Below, one piece after another: positions 46,857 through 60,540 of a stretch of DNA of 64,000 nucleotides. Both the position numbers and the translations under genes were made by a program. The stretch is from Juglans regia (taxonomy: Eukaryota > Streptophyta > Magnoliopsida > Fagales > Juglandaceae): contig NC_049907.1 in NCBI RefSeq assembly GCF_001411555.2, positions 2,674,243 through 2,738,242 of the forward strand, in the 5' to 3' direction. The notes beneath the pieces are model-generated. The model searched no databases, was not told where the DNA came from, and saw nothing but the letters and a program-made list of their open reading frames with translations. How positions within the stretch are numbered: the stretch's first letter is position 1; each line of letters opens with the position of its first letter.

Positions 46857-49800
46857 GTGTCTTGGCAGTTTCCTGGATTCTATGGCCAACCTGAAGTTTG
46901 CAAGTGGAAATACACATGGAACTTGTTGTCATTGCTGAAGCCATCCCATGAGATCCCCTGGCGCATTGTTGGGGGTTTTAATGAGATCCTCTATCAAGAT
47001 GAGAAATGGGGTCGAAGACCAAGACTAGAATCTCAAATGGAGGATTTCAGGCAAGCTCTAGAGGTGAATGGTGTCTTTGATCTGGGCTGGAAGGGAAGTA
47101 TATACACTTGGAGTAAGAGGCACTCTGATGACACCTTCACAAAGGAAAGGTTGGAATGAGCAGTGGCTAAGGTTAAATGGATGGAAGGGTATAGAGAAGC
47201 GATAGCAGAAACCATAACTGTAAGCCAATCAGATCACAAAGCTAAACTTCTTGATTTGGCATTAAAGATCCCAAGATGAAGGATTAAGAGGAAAATTTTA
47301 AGATTTGAAACTAAATGGGCCTTGGATGAGAAGGGTGAACCTGTTGTTGAAGGGGTGTGGGAGACAAATGTAAGGGGTTTTGATCCATTATAGAAGGTCT
47401 AGAAAAAGTTTAATCTGGTGTAAAAATGAACTGAGCAGTTGGAGTCATATGAAGGAAAAGGATATTGAAAAGGAGATGAGGCAGAAAGCTAACAGATTGA
47501 GAGAGGAATTAGAAAATGAAGATCCTTATAATGTATTGGTGATCAAACAACTTCGAGCTGAGCTAGGATTGATGCTGGAGTAAGAAGATATTAAATGGCG
47601 ACAGTGAGCAAAAAGGAACTCATATTCGATGGGTGATAAAAATACAAAATTCTTCCACTCTTGTGCTAGCCAAAGGAGAAAAAAGAATCAAATATTGGCT
47701 ATAAAGGACTCTCAGGGCAGTATGAGAACTGATCAAGCAGATATTGAAGGAGTCTATGATTATTTTAGTAACATATTTAGTACCTCTCAACCAACAAGGG
47801 AGGCCATTGAATTATGTTTGAAAGACATGGACTTGAGGGTTACATCTTACATGAACTTAGAGCTTGAAAAAGTGTTCATAAAGGAAGAGGTGGTTGAGGC
47901 TCTAAAACAAATGGCCCCATTAAAATCTCCAGGACCAGACGGGTATGGAGCATGCTTTTATCAGGCCTATTGGAGTATTGTGGGAGAGGAGGTAAGCAAT
48001 TCTATCTTGGCTTTTTTGAATGGAGATGGCAGCTTGGAGGAAACTACTGTTAATTGTACTTACATTGCCTTAATCCATAAAGTGGCTAACCCTGTAATTG
48101 CTAGTGAATTTTGGCCTATCAGGCTATGTAATGTCTTATATAAGTTGGTGTCCAAGGTATTGGCTAATAGGTTGAAAAGAATCATTCCTCGTATAATTTC
48201 AGGTAATCAAAGTGTATTTATTAAGGGAAGACTGATAACAGATAATATGATAATAGCTTATGAAGCTTTCCATACAATGAAAGTAAGGCAAAAAGGAAGG
48301 GTGGGTAGTATGACACTCGAATAGTATATGCCCAAAGCCTATGATAGGATTGAGAGGTTGTATTTGAACGCAGTGATGGAGAAGATGGGGTTTGGGGAAA
48401 GATGGATTAATTTATTGATGAAATGTGTGTTATCCGTGACTTATTTTGTGCTAGTAAATGGTGAGCCAGGGAAGACTATAGAACCCTCAAGGGGATTAGA
48501 CAAGGGGACCCCATATCCCCTTATCTTTTCATCCTATGTGCAGAGGGTGTGACAACTTTGATAAATGTAGTTGAGAGGAGAGGGAATTTAAGAGGGGTTC
48601 TTGTCTCCAGAGAGGGTACTAAAGTTAGTCATCTAATTTTTTGCTGATGACTGTCTCATCTTTGGTAGGGTTAAGTTATCTGAATGGCAGCAAAGACAAA
48701 GTCTTTTGAAGATATATGAGGGTGCCTCGGGCCAATGTTTGAATCTACAAAAGACCACTATCTTTTTTAGCTCAAATACTGATCAAGTGACCGGATCATA
48801 GATTAAAAGTATAGCACCTGTTTCAGTTTGTGGAAGTTATGAGAAGTATCTCGGGTTGCCAGCCATGGTCGGCTGATCAAAGTGCTTCCAAGAGAATGGG
48901 TGGTCTAGGATTCAGAGATCTAGAATGCTACAACAAAACTATGCTTGCTAAGCAATGTTGGAGACTAATAGAGAATCCTACTTCTTTGGTGGCAATTATT
49001 ATAAAGGAAAAGTATTTTCGAGGAACTGGCTGCTTAGAGGCTAAAGCGGGTGCTGGGTCTTCTTTTATTTGGAAGAGTCTGTGCTCATCCATTGCTCTTG
49101 TTAAAGAAGGCATGTGGTGGAGGGTGGGTGATGGTAGTGAGGTTAACATTTGGGGGGATAAGTGGTTTCCTTGTCAAAAGTCTCCTAGGATCCAATCTGC
49201 TGCTATAATACTACCAAGAGATTTGAAGGTGAAACAACTTATTAACGCTGATGATAGGTTGTAGAATACAAGTTTGATTGATGAGTTGTTTTCTATGGAG
49301 GAGAGGGACCTTATCCTGAGTACACCTAGATGTAGATAAGGTGTTAGAGACAAGCGGATTTGGGGGGCAACAAATGATGGTAGGTTCTCAGTTAAGAGTG
49401 CTTACCACCATGAGCATAGAAGGCTACTGCATGAGGCTAGAGAAACATCAAGTGGTGATAATTCACTAGGGGGATGGAAGTGGATATGGGGCTTAAGAAT
49501 GCAGCGGGTGGTTACACATTTTTGTTGGAAGACCTACCATGGAATCCTACCTACAAAACAAAATTTGATGAAAAGGAGGGTGACAGACTCGAGTTTATGC
49601 CCAATATGTATGTTAGAAGATGAAACCATAGTGCATGCTCAATGGAGTTTCCCAGCTACCTTAGATCATGTATGGGATGAGAGTGACAATTTAGTTTAAA
49701 AGTGGAGTATTTTTGTCATATATTTCCAGCAACTATGGGAAAAAATAAATGCCAAGCTTGAAAGTGAAGAAGTAAAAGTGGTTGCATGTATTATGAGAAG

Positions 49801-50378
49801 AATTTGGCTTAGGAGAATTACATGCATGTTTAAAGGGGTGTTTGAAGAACCTAGAAATGTGATAAGAGCAGGAAAGCGGGGCTTGATGAATTTATAGCAG
49901 CTCCGACAAGCCAATGGCAGTTTTAGATGGAAAGAAGTGTGGATAGAAGCACTATAAATTGGGAAAAACCAGATGAAGGGCTTGTCAATGTAAAATGGGA
50001 TGCTGCAGTGAATGATCAACTTAAGAAAGTTGGGGTGGGAGTGGTAAACTGAGACCATGAGGGAGAGATTTTAGCTTGTTTGTCTGCATCTATGGATCAC
50101 ACTGGAAACTCAGCAGTTGCTAAAACTATGGCATTAAGTAGGGCAACAGTCTTGTGTGCTGGAGGAGTCAATTGGGCGGTTCAGTTTTGTACATAGGGAA
50201 GCTAACTGCATAGGTCATAAGTTAGCAAAATTTGCATTCATGTTGAGAGAGGAAAGGGTGTGGATAGAAGAGGGCCCTATATATATATTTACTGATTTAC
50301 AGAGAGAAATGTTGTAATGACTGAAAGATTTCTTTGATTCTTCAATAAAAGAGGTATACTTGTTTAAAAAAAAACATG
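46857..50378 (+). mobile_element. LINE L4, endonuclease C-terminus to RNase H (decayed)
   Basis: In order: endonuclease tail (GGFNEIL where intact elements have GDFNEIL, and SQSDHKAKLL), linker, RT (47629-48324 with PLKSPGPDGYGACF and RLITDNMIIAYE; 48328-48552; a FADDCLIF active site at about 48640), thumb and linker (48830-49264), zf-RVT (49499-49699, HFCWKTYHGILPTKQNL), and a broken RNase H (about 49980-50250). It ends with AATAAA (50344-50349) and an A-run (50365-50374). Many stops. It is 5'-truncated inside the endonuclease. Confidence 0.92.
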
Positions 50379-50714
50379 AGCATGCATGGACATAATAATT
50401 ATGGATCATAAGGATTTTTTACTATTTCATTTGATCAAATCGATAGTATATATCTATCAATCAATCACTTTTAAAAACACAATGACTAAAATACTTCTTG
50501 GATATATACTAGTACTAGTACTGTATATGTATAAAATGGAGAACATATCATGTTCTAGGTGTGATCATGAGCCACTTGGTGGTTCTATACTACATGTCAC
50601 ATTGATTCATGATGATTACTAAGATATGTTTTTGCAAATTCGATCAACAACGAAGATTGTCTTGTATATGTTGTTTAGCATGATGATTTATATAACAACC
50701 AACGTTACTTCTAC
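50379..50714 (+). other. Duplicated GLP-flank segment between LINEs
   Basis: No gene. 50440-50700 is a copy of 35450-35700. It ends at ACCAACGTTACTTCTAC, where LINE L5 was inserted. The paralogous sequence continues uninterrupted at 35760. Confidence 0.75.
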
Positions 50715-50973
50715 CTATTACAAGGGGCAAGGTCAGAGGAGAGAGAGAAAGGCAGAGCAAAAAACAAAAGTGAGATTTCTAGGTCTCCTCGTTCGAGGGA
50801 CCCTGTGTCATCATGGCCCTGCCTGGAGGCCCCATGCCGACAATGAAGAACATGTCCTTCACTGACCTGGTCGTGGCTATCCCTTAGCCTTTGCCGGGAG
50901 TTGACCTTTCGATGAGGCCCCCCAAAATCATAGACGGTCAGGTATGCTTTTTGTTTTCTAAGGAGGAAATGGC
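50715..50973 (+). mobile_element. LINE L5, 5' end and start of ORF1
   Basis: A short leader is followed by an ATG at 50813 and MALPGGPMPTMKNMSFTDLV, with one stop, then KIIDGQVCFLFSKEEM. This is the N-terminus of plant LINE ORF1 (DUF4283 type). An LTR insertion follows, and the frame resumes at 53739. Confidence 0.85.
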
Positions 50974-53738
50974 TGTAACATTCCATATTTTTTAGTGTAT
51001 TTTTTTTAATGAAGGAATTATTATTTTTATTGATTCAAAATTTATTCTCTTGTTTTTTTAAAAAAAAAATTATTTTTGAAGTGCTTTCTTTAAATTAATT
51101 ATTGTTATGTGTTTAAATTTCTTCTCGAATTAAATTAACTTGTTGTTGGGTTTAATTATTTATTTTTCATTTTAATCACTGCGTTTGAATTATTTTATTT
51201 CACTTGCTTTTTTAAAATCGTTTCCGTTGGACCATTTTTTGTGACCCAAGATGTGGGGATTGGATCTCATTTCTTTCCCTACATTTTTCTCTTTCCTCTT
51301 TTCTTTTTCTTCCTTTTTCTTTTTTTCTTCCTTCTTTTCTTTCTTTTCTTTTCTTTTTCCTGGCTGGTTCCCGCGCGCCGCAAACCCCCCTCCCTCTCTC
51401 CGTCCATTTCTTCTTTCGCCCCTAGCGCCGCCGTGCGCCGGCGGTGGACGTCACCGCCCGGCTTCCCAGCACCCCCACCCACCGGCGACCTCCCTCTCCG
51501 ACTTCCAGCCCCATCCGCGCCGCCGTTAGCCTCCACGCACCACACGAAGCCGCGGCATTCCTTGCGCCGCTGCACCAACGTCGCGCCACCTCCGGCCACC
51601 ATCTCTTCACCACATCATCCTCGACCTCCTAGCAACCCAATGGACCCAACCCCATCTCCGATCTGTCACCGGTGAAGCCCCACCATCAACATTTCCATTT
51701 TGGGTGTTTTTGCACTTCAACCGCCTTTTTCGCTGCCACCCACGGCCAACCACCACCACCACTAGCCTCACCGCCATCCCTAAGCCCTACCTATCAATCT
51801 CGGGTCTTCGTTTGCACCCGTTCAAAAGTGAGTTTTTGAGACCCACGGCCACAATGCTTTTGGCACTGTTTTGTTGCTGCGTTGCCGCTTTTAGCAGCTC
51901 CGTGATATTTCAAAAATTATATTATAGCATTGTAAGTATTTTTTTCCCAAAGAACTTTTGAGATTTAAATGTATTTCTGCGCTAATTCATATTTACTGTG
52001 TTTTTGTTGGTTGTGCCGGACCGAGTCCGAGGGGTAAGGGGGGGTCGTTTGGATTGGTGGTTGAGAAATTATTTTAGAAGGGAATTTAATTTTCTTTGTC
52101 CAGTACAGTTTAATTTTTGGAGGTATTAGTTTATATTTTCTGTTATGGAGTTGTGAATGGGAAGAAGTGTGCTTTGTGTAGTGTTGTTGGTTAAACTGTT
52201 AGTAATTGTTTGGGACTGCGAACTGTTGGAATAAGTGTGAGTTATTGGAATTTGAATTGGCATTGGTCTTGATGCTTGTATTGGACAATACTGAGATTGG
52301 TATAGAATATTTTGGGTCGATGTGCGGGCTGTCCAGATTGTTATTTAGTTGTTTGAGTTGGATTAAACTTGCTGAATTATGGTCTAGAAATTGGGTCTTA
52401 AGTTGTCTAAGACTAATTTTGTGTTGTTGGACTTTAATATTTAGTTTATATTATTTTTATGAATAGGTGACGAGACGGATAGAGACCGTATTCAAGTCAT
52501 AGATAATGAGCTGCATGAGTCAGGTAAGCGGGGTTCCTATACTAGGCTTTACACGAATTATTTGAGACTGAGGTTGATTTTCTGAAAACTTTGTATATTT
52601 TTGTGGTGAAATGAGAACTTGGGAAAAACAAAACCAACCTCGGTCGTTTATTTGCATACTCATGAAATCTATACGAAAAAAAGAAAAATATGTTCTGACA
52701 TGTATTGTGTAGACATGAGCTAAATTCTGTCATGTGATTTCTGAAATCTGAAAAAATGAGCGAAATTGAGAATATGAAAAGTTGTGCATTTATTTAGAAA
52801 GATATTATGGCTTCTGTGTTCAGTGTGTGTAAACTGTTTGGTTCTGTTTTGATACTCTGTATTATTTTGATATAACATCTGAAAACCTTTGGCATGGTGT
52901 ACTGGTTTTCGTATCTGATTCTATCTCTACTTTGCTCTGCTCTGCTCTGCTCTGTTATGCTCTGTTTGGGTTGGTACCAACTTCTCTGTCTCTGAGTGCA
53001 CCCACTTTGGAAACAAAGTGGTTTTATTGTGGTCTTTCCTGTGTGCACACTCGGGGCTCCGAGAAGAATAAAGGAAAGATTTCACCTCTGTCTCTGCCTG
53101 GTTTGGCCACCGGGGTTAGCACAACCCTACCACGGGGGTGAAACATGGTCTCTGCTCTGTTTGATGCTCTGTTTTGATTTGATGATGATACTCAGTTTAT
53201 ATTATGCCAAAGCATTATGGGTTTTACTTGTCTTAAAACCATCACTCTGTTACTTTTGAAAATATGTTCTGTTCTGCATGCTCTACTTTGTAAATGCTCA
53301 TGTTTACACGCTAGCATATGATTTCTGCTTACTGAGTTGTTGATAACTCACCCCCTATCTTCATAATATTTTTCAGATGATGTGGAGAGTCAAACTGAGG
53401 ACCTGGATTAGATTGGTGAGCATGATTAAGCTGAGAGAGGATGTTAGAAGAAGAATTTTGACGTCTTATGTCTTTTAGATTTAATTATATCTTGGGCTTG
53501 GGTTTAGTAAGACTTTTGAACTTATTAGTTTGGTTTGTTATGACTACCGGGAGATTTTGGACTACTTAGCTTATTTTGCTGCATTAATAACTTTGTAGAG
53601 TTTCAATGTGGTTATTTAGAGTACTTGAAATTGAGTTTTGCTAATAAAGTTTTGGAGTTTTATTTTAATTGTGTTGGGAAACATGATCTGAGGTGACAAG
53701 TAGTAATTCTCCAAGCCAGCCGGGTTTGGGGCGTTACA
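50974..53738 (+). mobile_element. Solo-LTR-like insertion in ORF1 of LINE L5
   Basis: The 2765-bp insertion starts TGTAACATTCC and ends GGGGCGTTACA, flanked by TGGC (50970-50973 and 53739-53742), a 4-bp or decayed 5-bp target duplication. Its 5' half matches the LTR at 57896 and its 3' half matches the LTR at 1885. There is no coding region. Frames at 51241-51675 and elsewhere are low-complexity. Confidence 0.82.
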
Positions 53739-55036
53739 TGGCAGCTTCAGCAGTTCCTTTTAGGTATTCACTGGTCTTGAAGCTTCTCAAGCAGAGGTCA
53801 ACACTAGATGCAATAAGACTATTCATATGGAATAGATGGGGGTTAGTGGGGACCGTGGTCGTCTCTTCAATGAGTAAAAACAAAAACGTCTTTGTACGCT
53901 TAACTTCAGAGGATGATTTCAACAAAGCTTTTTCACGTGAGACTAGTGAGATAAATGACATGCCTTACAGATTTTTCCACTGGACGCCGGGTTATACAGA
54001 GGAGGAGGAATCTCCGATAGTTCCGATCTGGGTAATGCTTCCAGGTTCACCACCAAATTTTTAACATGATTCCATCCTCAGGATACTACAGCGCCACTTG
54101 GGAATTTTATTCGATCTGATAACTTTATAAGATGTGCAACCAGAACGGATGGTGCACGAGTTTGCTTACGAATGGATGCCTCTCGGCAGCAAATGGATTA
54201 GTTCTGGATAGGATCATCGGGGTCTGGTTTCAAGCAAGAGGTGGAGTTTGAGACCCTACCAGCGTTCTGCCTTTCCTGTAAAATGCAGGGCCATAACTCA
54301 CGGAATTGTAGGAAAGGCAATAGCAATAGAGACCTTGAAAAGGCAGGGAAACATAGAGTTGTCAAGTAGTACCGTGAAGTAAGAGTGGGCCCAAAAGCAA
54401 CGGGATGAAATGATTACCAAGTGGAGAATGGGGCGGTGGGAAGAGATGCGATAGAGACTGGGTCGGTGGAAGACCTGGAATGACCTGCACAGGGGGGAAA
54501 GGGTGAATGAAACGCAAGTAGAAGGAAATCTGGCAGAGAAAGAAATCCAAGGTATGCAAGGCTTAAATGAAATGCAAGATGTGCAAGGGAATAATGACCT
54601 ATAGGATGGTATGCAGGAGCAGGTGGGGCAGGAGCAGGGGTTCCTTATGGACAGCTTGACTCCCTTGTTTACAAGGAAGATTGTTTCATGGAGACGCAAG
54701 AGATTGTACTAGATAGCTTGAAACAAACGCTTGGCAATGTGCACAGAAAGGAACATGAAACACAAGAACAATACGGAAGAAGGAGGAGGATACCGTCCTA
54801 ATTGAAGACGTGCCTTTGGATGAGTCAAGGCAAGAGAAGCAAGATGGGGAAATAAGGAGGGAGTTCCAATCTTTGTCTGATCATGAGGAAGATGGACTTA
54901 AACCAGTAGTGGGGAGAGAAATGGATTACTTGTCTAAGGAAGGAATTAGTGGAGAAAATAAAGGAGATGCTAAGGGAGAATTGAGCACATCCAGAAGCAC
55001 AAAGCGGGTAATTACCCGCCCCTCAAAACATAATTT
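53739..55036 (+). mobile_element. LINE L5, rest of ORF1 (DUF4283 and zinc knuckle)
   Basis: The frame 53739-54064 reads FRYSLVLKLLKQRSTLDAIR, then WNRWGLVGTVVV and VRLTSEDDFNKAF, the DUF4283 nucleic-acid-binding domain of plant LINE ORF1. It continues with stops to the CCHC zinc knuckle CLSCKMQGHNSRNCRK near 54270-54310 and a Glu/Lys/Gln-rich tail that carries several stops. It is non-functional, but the domain order is complete. Confidence 0.88.
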
Positions 55037-57895
55037 ATGATAGGTCCAATTTTGTATTGGAACATCAGAGGCTTGTGCACATCAAGGGGAAGGTTGAAGA
55101 AGCTTGTTAAAAAATTTAATCCCAAAGTTGTAGCACTAGCAAAGCCTTTCGTTGATGAGAGGAAGATGGGCAATCTTATGAAGCAACTATGGCTGGAGAA
55201 TGGTTGGTCTAACCAAGCACAGACTAGGAAACTTTGGCGGTTATGGGATAAAAGTGTGAATGTGAGCATTGTGGGAATGAGTGATCAATTCATTTTGGTC
55301 AAGACGATGGAGGGGAGCACTGAATTCCTAATAGCATTCGTATATGCTAAATGTAATTATGGATTTCATAGACAATTATGGAGGGACTTAGAAGAGGTGT
55401 GGCATAGACAAATTTACCTTGGATGGTCTTAGGGGACTTTAATGCTATCCGAACTGACGATGAACGAAGGGGGGGTGCCCATCATCCTCGGGTAGCGATG
55501 GAGGAATTTAATTCGTGGATCAATGGGAGTGGGTTACTTGAAATAAATTTTCAAGGAAAGAGGCTAACATGGTGTAACGGGCAAGAAGGATTAGCAAGAA
55601 GTTGGGCTCGGCTAGACCGAGGTTTTTCAATACAAAGTTTTTAGACCGGCTCCCTCAAATGTTGTTGACTTACTTGGGCTGCAGCACCTCAGACCATTCA
55701 CCTATGATAATCTCCTGTGATCAGTATTTCCAAAGGTATGGGCCATCTCCGTTTTGTTTCCAACAGATGTGGGTGGACCACAAGGAATTTCTCCCATATG
55801 TCAAACAGTGTTGGAAGGAGGAAGGGCATGGAAGAGGACTGGAAAAGCTGGCTTTTAAACTGAAGTGCATGAAACAAGCTCTTAAAACATGGAACATGGA
55901 TGTATTTGGACGTGTGGAAGTTATAATCCGAGACATAGAACTGAGGGCTGAATTACTAGATACTCGCCTACAGGAGGGATATGAAGAAACGATGGAGTAG
56001 GAACTATTAATCTCAAAAATTGAGTTGGTTATTTTGAAAAGCAGATAGGAGTCCATGCTTGCGCAAAAAGCCAAAGTTAAATGGCTAAAAGAAAGAGACA
56101 ACAATACTCGCTTCTTCCACTCAATTTTGAAGAGAGGGCAACAAACTCAAGTAAAACAAATGCTCAAAGTTGATAGAACTTTATACGAGTGTCCAGAGGC
56201 GATTCATGAAGGAGTTGTCCAATATTTCCAAAAGTTATTAAGCCACGAAGGCGAGCGGGAACTTCCAGAGTTGAGCCCGTTTATTGACAAAGAAATAACG
56301 GAATAGGAGAATAAAGAAATCATCAAGCGCCCTACAGTGGAAGAAATTTGGCAAGCCCTTTTCAGTATCCCAGTGGAAAGTAGTCCGGGACCAAACAGTT
56401 TTAGCTTGGGTTTTTTCAGAGCATGCTGGGAATTTGTACAAGGGGATGTGGTGGATGCCATAAAGGAATTCTTTGAAGGAAAACAACTACCAAGGTTTTA
56501 TACCACATCGTATGTGGCCCTCATTCCCAAAGTACAACTACCCACCGGGTTTGAGAAATTTAGGCCTATAAGCCTATGTTTCGTGGTTTATAAAATTTGC
56601 TCAAAAGTTATTGTAGCACGGATCACACATCTATTGTCGAGGGTAATATCTCAGGAACAAGGGGTCTTCATTCCCAAGAGGAGCATTTTTTAAAACATAA
56701 GCCTAACTTAAGAAATGGCCCATTCCATTCATAAAAAGAAGATCGGAGGTAATGTGATATTGAAAGTGGACATGTCCAAAGCGTATGACCGCGTGAACTG
56801 GAACTTTTTGTTACATGTTCTGGCATCTTTTAGTTTCTAGAAAGAGGTTTGTGGGTTGAGCAAGACTTGTATTATAATGTCTTGGTATTCCATTCTCCTG
56901 AATGGAACTGTAAAAGGGTTATTTATTTATTCTAATGGAGGAAGTTTTCACAAGGATGTTAAAAAGGAAATATGAGAATGGATCTATTGGAGGTTTCTCT
57001 CAATCTAGAGGGACGCCCTCCATTTCCCACTTGTTATATGCGGATGACATAGTGATTTTCACTAATGGAGTAAAGAGATCTATTAGAGCCCTATTTAAAG
57101 CCCTATTTAAAGCCTGAAGTTGTATGAACAGTGGTCTGGGCAAAAAGCTAATAAGGAGAAGTCGGCCATTTTGTTCTCAAAACACATTACACCAGCTAAA
57201 AGAAGAGAAGTTCTCAATATCACGGGCTTCGAAGAAGGTAGCTTCCCGTTTAAATATTAGGGGTGAACATAGTTAGTGGCAAGTTAACTAGTAGAAACCT
57301 AGAAGAACTTATATATAAGATACGTGAGAAAGTAAGTGGATGGAAGATGAGACTACTCTTGGCAGGAGGTGAACTCACTCTCCTTAAGCATGTTTTATCA
57401 AGTATGCTAGTTTATCTTCTTTCAGTTTTACAGGTGCCTAAGTTGGTATTTTTTTCCTCTATTAATTGCATACTTAGCACCTTTTTTTGGGGCGAACTGG
57501 ATGGATCACCAAAAAGAAATGGTGTGCGTGGCACAAACTTTGTAAGCCGGTTTTTGAAGGGGGTTGAGGTCTACAGGATCTAGAGGAAACGCAAAAATCT
57601 TTACATATGAAATTCGCTTGGAATCTACTCAAGGATGACTCGCTATGGGCATGTTTCTTTCGGGGAAAATATGTGAGGGGAAATCATCGATCACTTGTTG
57701 AAACACAAAAGGCACACGTTTTTAGAGAATGGTGATGAAACAAGTTCCGCAAGTTTTAGAATTGTCCTGCTGAAAAGTGTGCGGGGGAAATGTCAATTTC
57801 TGGTTAGATTCTTGGCTGGAAGATGGTCCTCTGGTTGACACTCTAGGAATAACTGATTACCCTGGGATCAAGATATGCGAGTGCAAAATAGACAA
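55037..57895 (+). mobile_element. LINE L5, ORF2 endonuclease and reverse transcriptase (decayed)
   Basis: The AP-type endonuclease begins at 55037 (ILYWNIRGL). It has GDFNAIR (about 55430), ARLDRGF (about 55610) and SDHSPM (about 55690). The catalytic Glu site reads VVALAKPFVDE, where the family normally has LxEP, so the Glu appears replaced by Lys. RT follows (56337-56693, SSPGPNSFSLGFFRACW, PISLC), then MSKAYDRVNW at 56770 and YADDIVIF at about 57035. The GLRQGDP block that L1 retains at about 185-210 is missing here through a deletion of about 50 bp near 56915. A duplicated AAAGCCCTATTT lies at about 57090-57115. Thumb and linker run to 57895, where another LTR begins. Confidence 0.9.
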
Positions 57896-60088
57896 TGTAA
57901 CACCCCGTATTTTAGTGTATTTTTACTGAAGGATTATTTTTATTTATTCAAAAATTTATTCTCTTATTTTAAAATTGTTGGATTTTTAGTGGGTTGATTT
58001 TATGAATTTTAATTTTGTGAAAATTATATTTTGAATTGCTTTCTTATTATTAATTATTGTTAAGCATTTAAATTGTTTTTCATATTTAATTAATTTATTG
58101 TTGGGTTTAATTACTTATTTTCATTTTAATCATTACGTTTGAATTATTTTATTTCACTTGCTGTTTTAAAATCGTTTCCATTGGATCATTTTTGTGACCC
58201 AAGATGTGAGGATTGGACCTCATTTCTTTCCCTACATTTTCTCTTTCCTATTTTCTTTTCTTCCTTTTTCTTTTCTTCTTTTCTTTTCTTTCTCCCCTGG
58301 ACTCTTTCCTGCGCGCTACGCACTGTCTATCCCTCTCTCTTTCCATTCCTTCTTCTCCACCCAGCACTGCCGTCAGCCGGCAGTGACCGTCACCGCCCAG
58401 CCCGTTAGCCTCCCTAGCCGCCGACGACCTCACCCCACCAACCTCAACTCCAGTCGCGCCGCCTTTAGCCACCACGAGCCTCTCCAAGCCGCGGCCACCA
58501 TTTGCTCTAACGCCGCTGTCGCGCCACCTCCGGCCACCATCTTCTCACCACATCATCCTCGACCTCCTAGCAACCCAATGGACCCAACCCCAGCTCCGAT
58601 CCGTCACCGGTGAAGCACAACCAACCCCATTTCCGATTTGGGTATTTTTGGTCTTCAACCACCCATTTTGCCGCCACCCACGGCCAACCTTCACTACCAC
58701 TAGCTTCACCAACATCCCTAGGCCCTACCCTATCATTCTTGGGTCTTCGTTTATCTCCGTTGAAAAATGGATATTTGAGACCCACGGCCATAGTGCATTT
58801 TGCACTGTTACGTTGCTCAGACGTCACTTCTTGCAGCTTCGTGATCCTTCGGAAATTGCTATATAGCGCTGTAAGTATTTCTCCAAAGAACTTTCGTGAT
58901 TAAATGTATTTTTGCACTAACTCATTTCACTGTATTTGGTTGAACATGCCGGACTGAGTCCGAAGAGTACGGAGGTCGGATGGATTGGTGATTGGAGTTA
59001 TTTGTGTGATCGATTGGGTTGGTAATTGTTGGTTTGGATATTGTGTTGTTCATGTACATTGCATTTTGCACGCATGATCATATTTGTAAAGGAAACTGGG
59101 TTTTCGTGTATTGCATTCATGTTCATGTGTTTATGAAAACTGGGTTTTCATGTGAGAATAGATTTTGGGTGCGTGTGTATCACGACCCCAAGCCGAGATG
59201 GGGCATTATCTCGGTGGAGCTCCTCTGGTTACTCGGGAGCGGAATATACTAAGTAACGTCCCCTGGATTGTCGCTGGGCGACAATGGGATCAGATGAGAT
59301 GGTCTGGTGCCGACTCTGTGGTCCTTGTCCTTCTGCTGGCGGGTACTAGAGGATGTCTGGCCATGAACGCGCTGGGCGCGGAACTGGGCATCGCTTGTTG
59401 CATAGTGGGTGCTTGGCCATGAACGCGCTGGGCGCGGAACTGGGCATCGCTACGAAGCCAGGACGTGCGGATGATCCCTAGGGGAGATCATGGTGCATAT
59501 GGTAATAATGGTTTAATGAACTATTTTCTGAGAAAATAGTGTGTGTTGGATTTCCGTGTAAATCATTTTCTGGGAAAATGTTTTACGGATATTTTGGGCC
59601 AAATGAGATTTTGGCGTATGTTGGAAAATAATCATTTTCGGGGAAAATGATGTTTTGAGGAAAATGCATATTTCATCATATACATGCATGTTGGTTGCAT
59701 TGATACATTTTCATTACGTGGTTATTTAGGTTATACTTACCTGCGGTACCATTTTGTGGTAACGCAGATTTTGATGCAGATGAGGAGGATGAGGGCGAGC
59801 CTGGGAGACGGCTCCACCCGAGGAGTGATCTGGGATCACTTGCTTAGATATTTTATTTTACTGTATTGTATTTTAATTTTGGATTACTGTATAACTACTT
59901 TTTAAACCTTACTGATGTTTAGATTGTATTTAAATTCTGATACTTAGTTGACTAATCCGCTGCGTTGTTTTGTACACCGTTGCACGTACACACACACTTG
60001 GCACTATCATTGGGATGCGTGACCGTGTTGTCATCATCCTGGCGTCTCGATTCCCGTGTTTCCTTACATGGGGGTCGGGGGCGCCACA
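57896..60088 (+). mobile_element. 5' LTR of a truncated LTR retrotransposon in LINE L5
   Basis: The sequence starts TGTAACACCCCGTATT and ends GGGGGCGCCACA (2193 bp) and is followed by a primer-binding site. Its first kilobase matches the LTR at 50974. Its 3' part differs and contains a duplicated GAACGCGCTGGGCGCGGAAC word (about 59365 and 59420) and a segment with AAAATGATTTTC-type words. Internal coding and the 3' LTR are absent. Confidence 0.8.
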
Positions 60089-60090
60089 GG

Positions 60091-60102
60091 TGGTATCAGA
60101 GC
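60091..60102 (+). other. Primer-binding site (initiator tRNA-Met type)
   Basis: TGGTATCAGAGC is the exact plant initiator-tRNA-Met complement used by many LTR elements, two bases after the LTR end CACA. It shows that 57896-60088 is a 5' LTR, not a solo LTR. Confidence 0.92.
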
Positions 60103-60140
60103 AGTTTGGCTCTTGGTAAAACCACATGTCCAGTAGGTGC

Positions 60141-60540
60141 AATTCGGTTCATGAAGGAGCTGTCCAATATTTCCAAGAGTTATTAAGCCACGAAGGTGAG
60201 GGGGAGCTTCCAGAGTTGAGCCAGTTTATTGACAAAGAAATAACGGAAAAGGAGAATAAAGAAATCACCAAGCGCCCAGCAGTGGAAGAAATTTGGCAGG
60301 CCTTTTTCAGTACCATAGTGGAAAGTAGTCCGGGAGAAGATGGTTTTGGCGTGGGTTTTTTCAGAGCATGCTAGGAATTTATACAAGGGGATGTGGTGGA
60401 TGCCGTAAAGGAATTCTTTGAAGGAAAATATACAACTACCAAGATTTTTTATGGCATCGTATGTGGCCCTCATTCCCAAAGTACAACAGCCCATCGGGTT
60501 TGAGAAATTTAGGCCTATAAACCTATGTTCCGTGGTTTGT
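60141..60540 (+). mobile_element. Duplicated LINE RT fragment fused to the LTR element
   Basis: The sequence AATTCGGTTCATGAAGGAGC onward repeats the L5 region at 56200-56600 (SSPGEDGFGVGFFRAC, PKVQ, FEKFRPI) with a few changes. It follows the truncated LTR element instead of the expected LINE 3' part, so it belongs to another copy or a rearrangement. It ends at about 60540 against the GLP upstream block. Confidence 0.85.
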
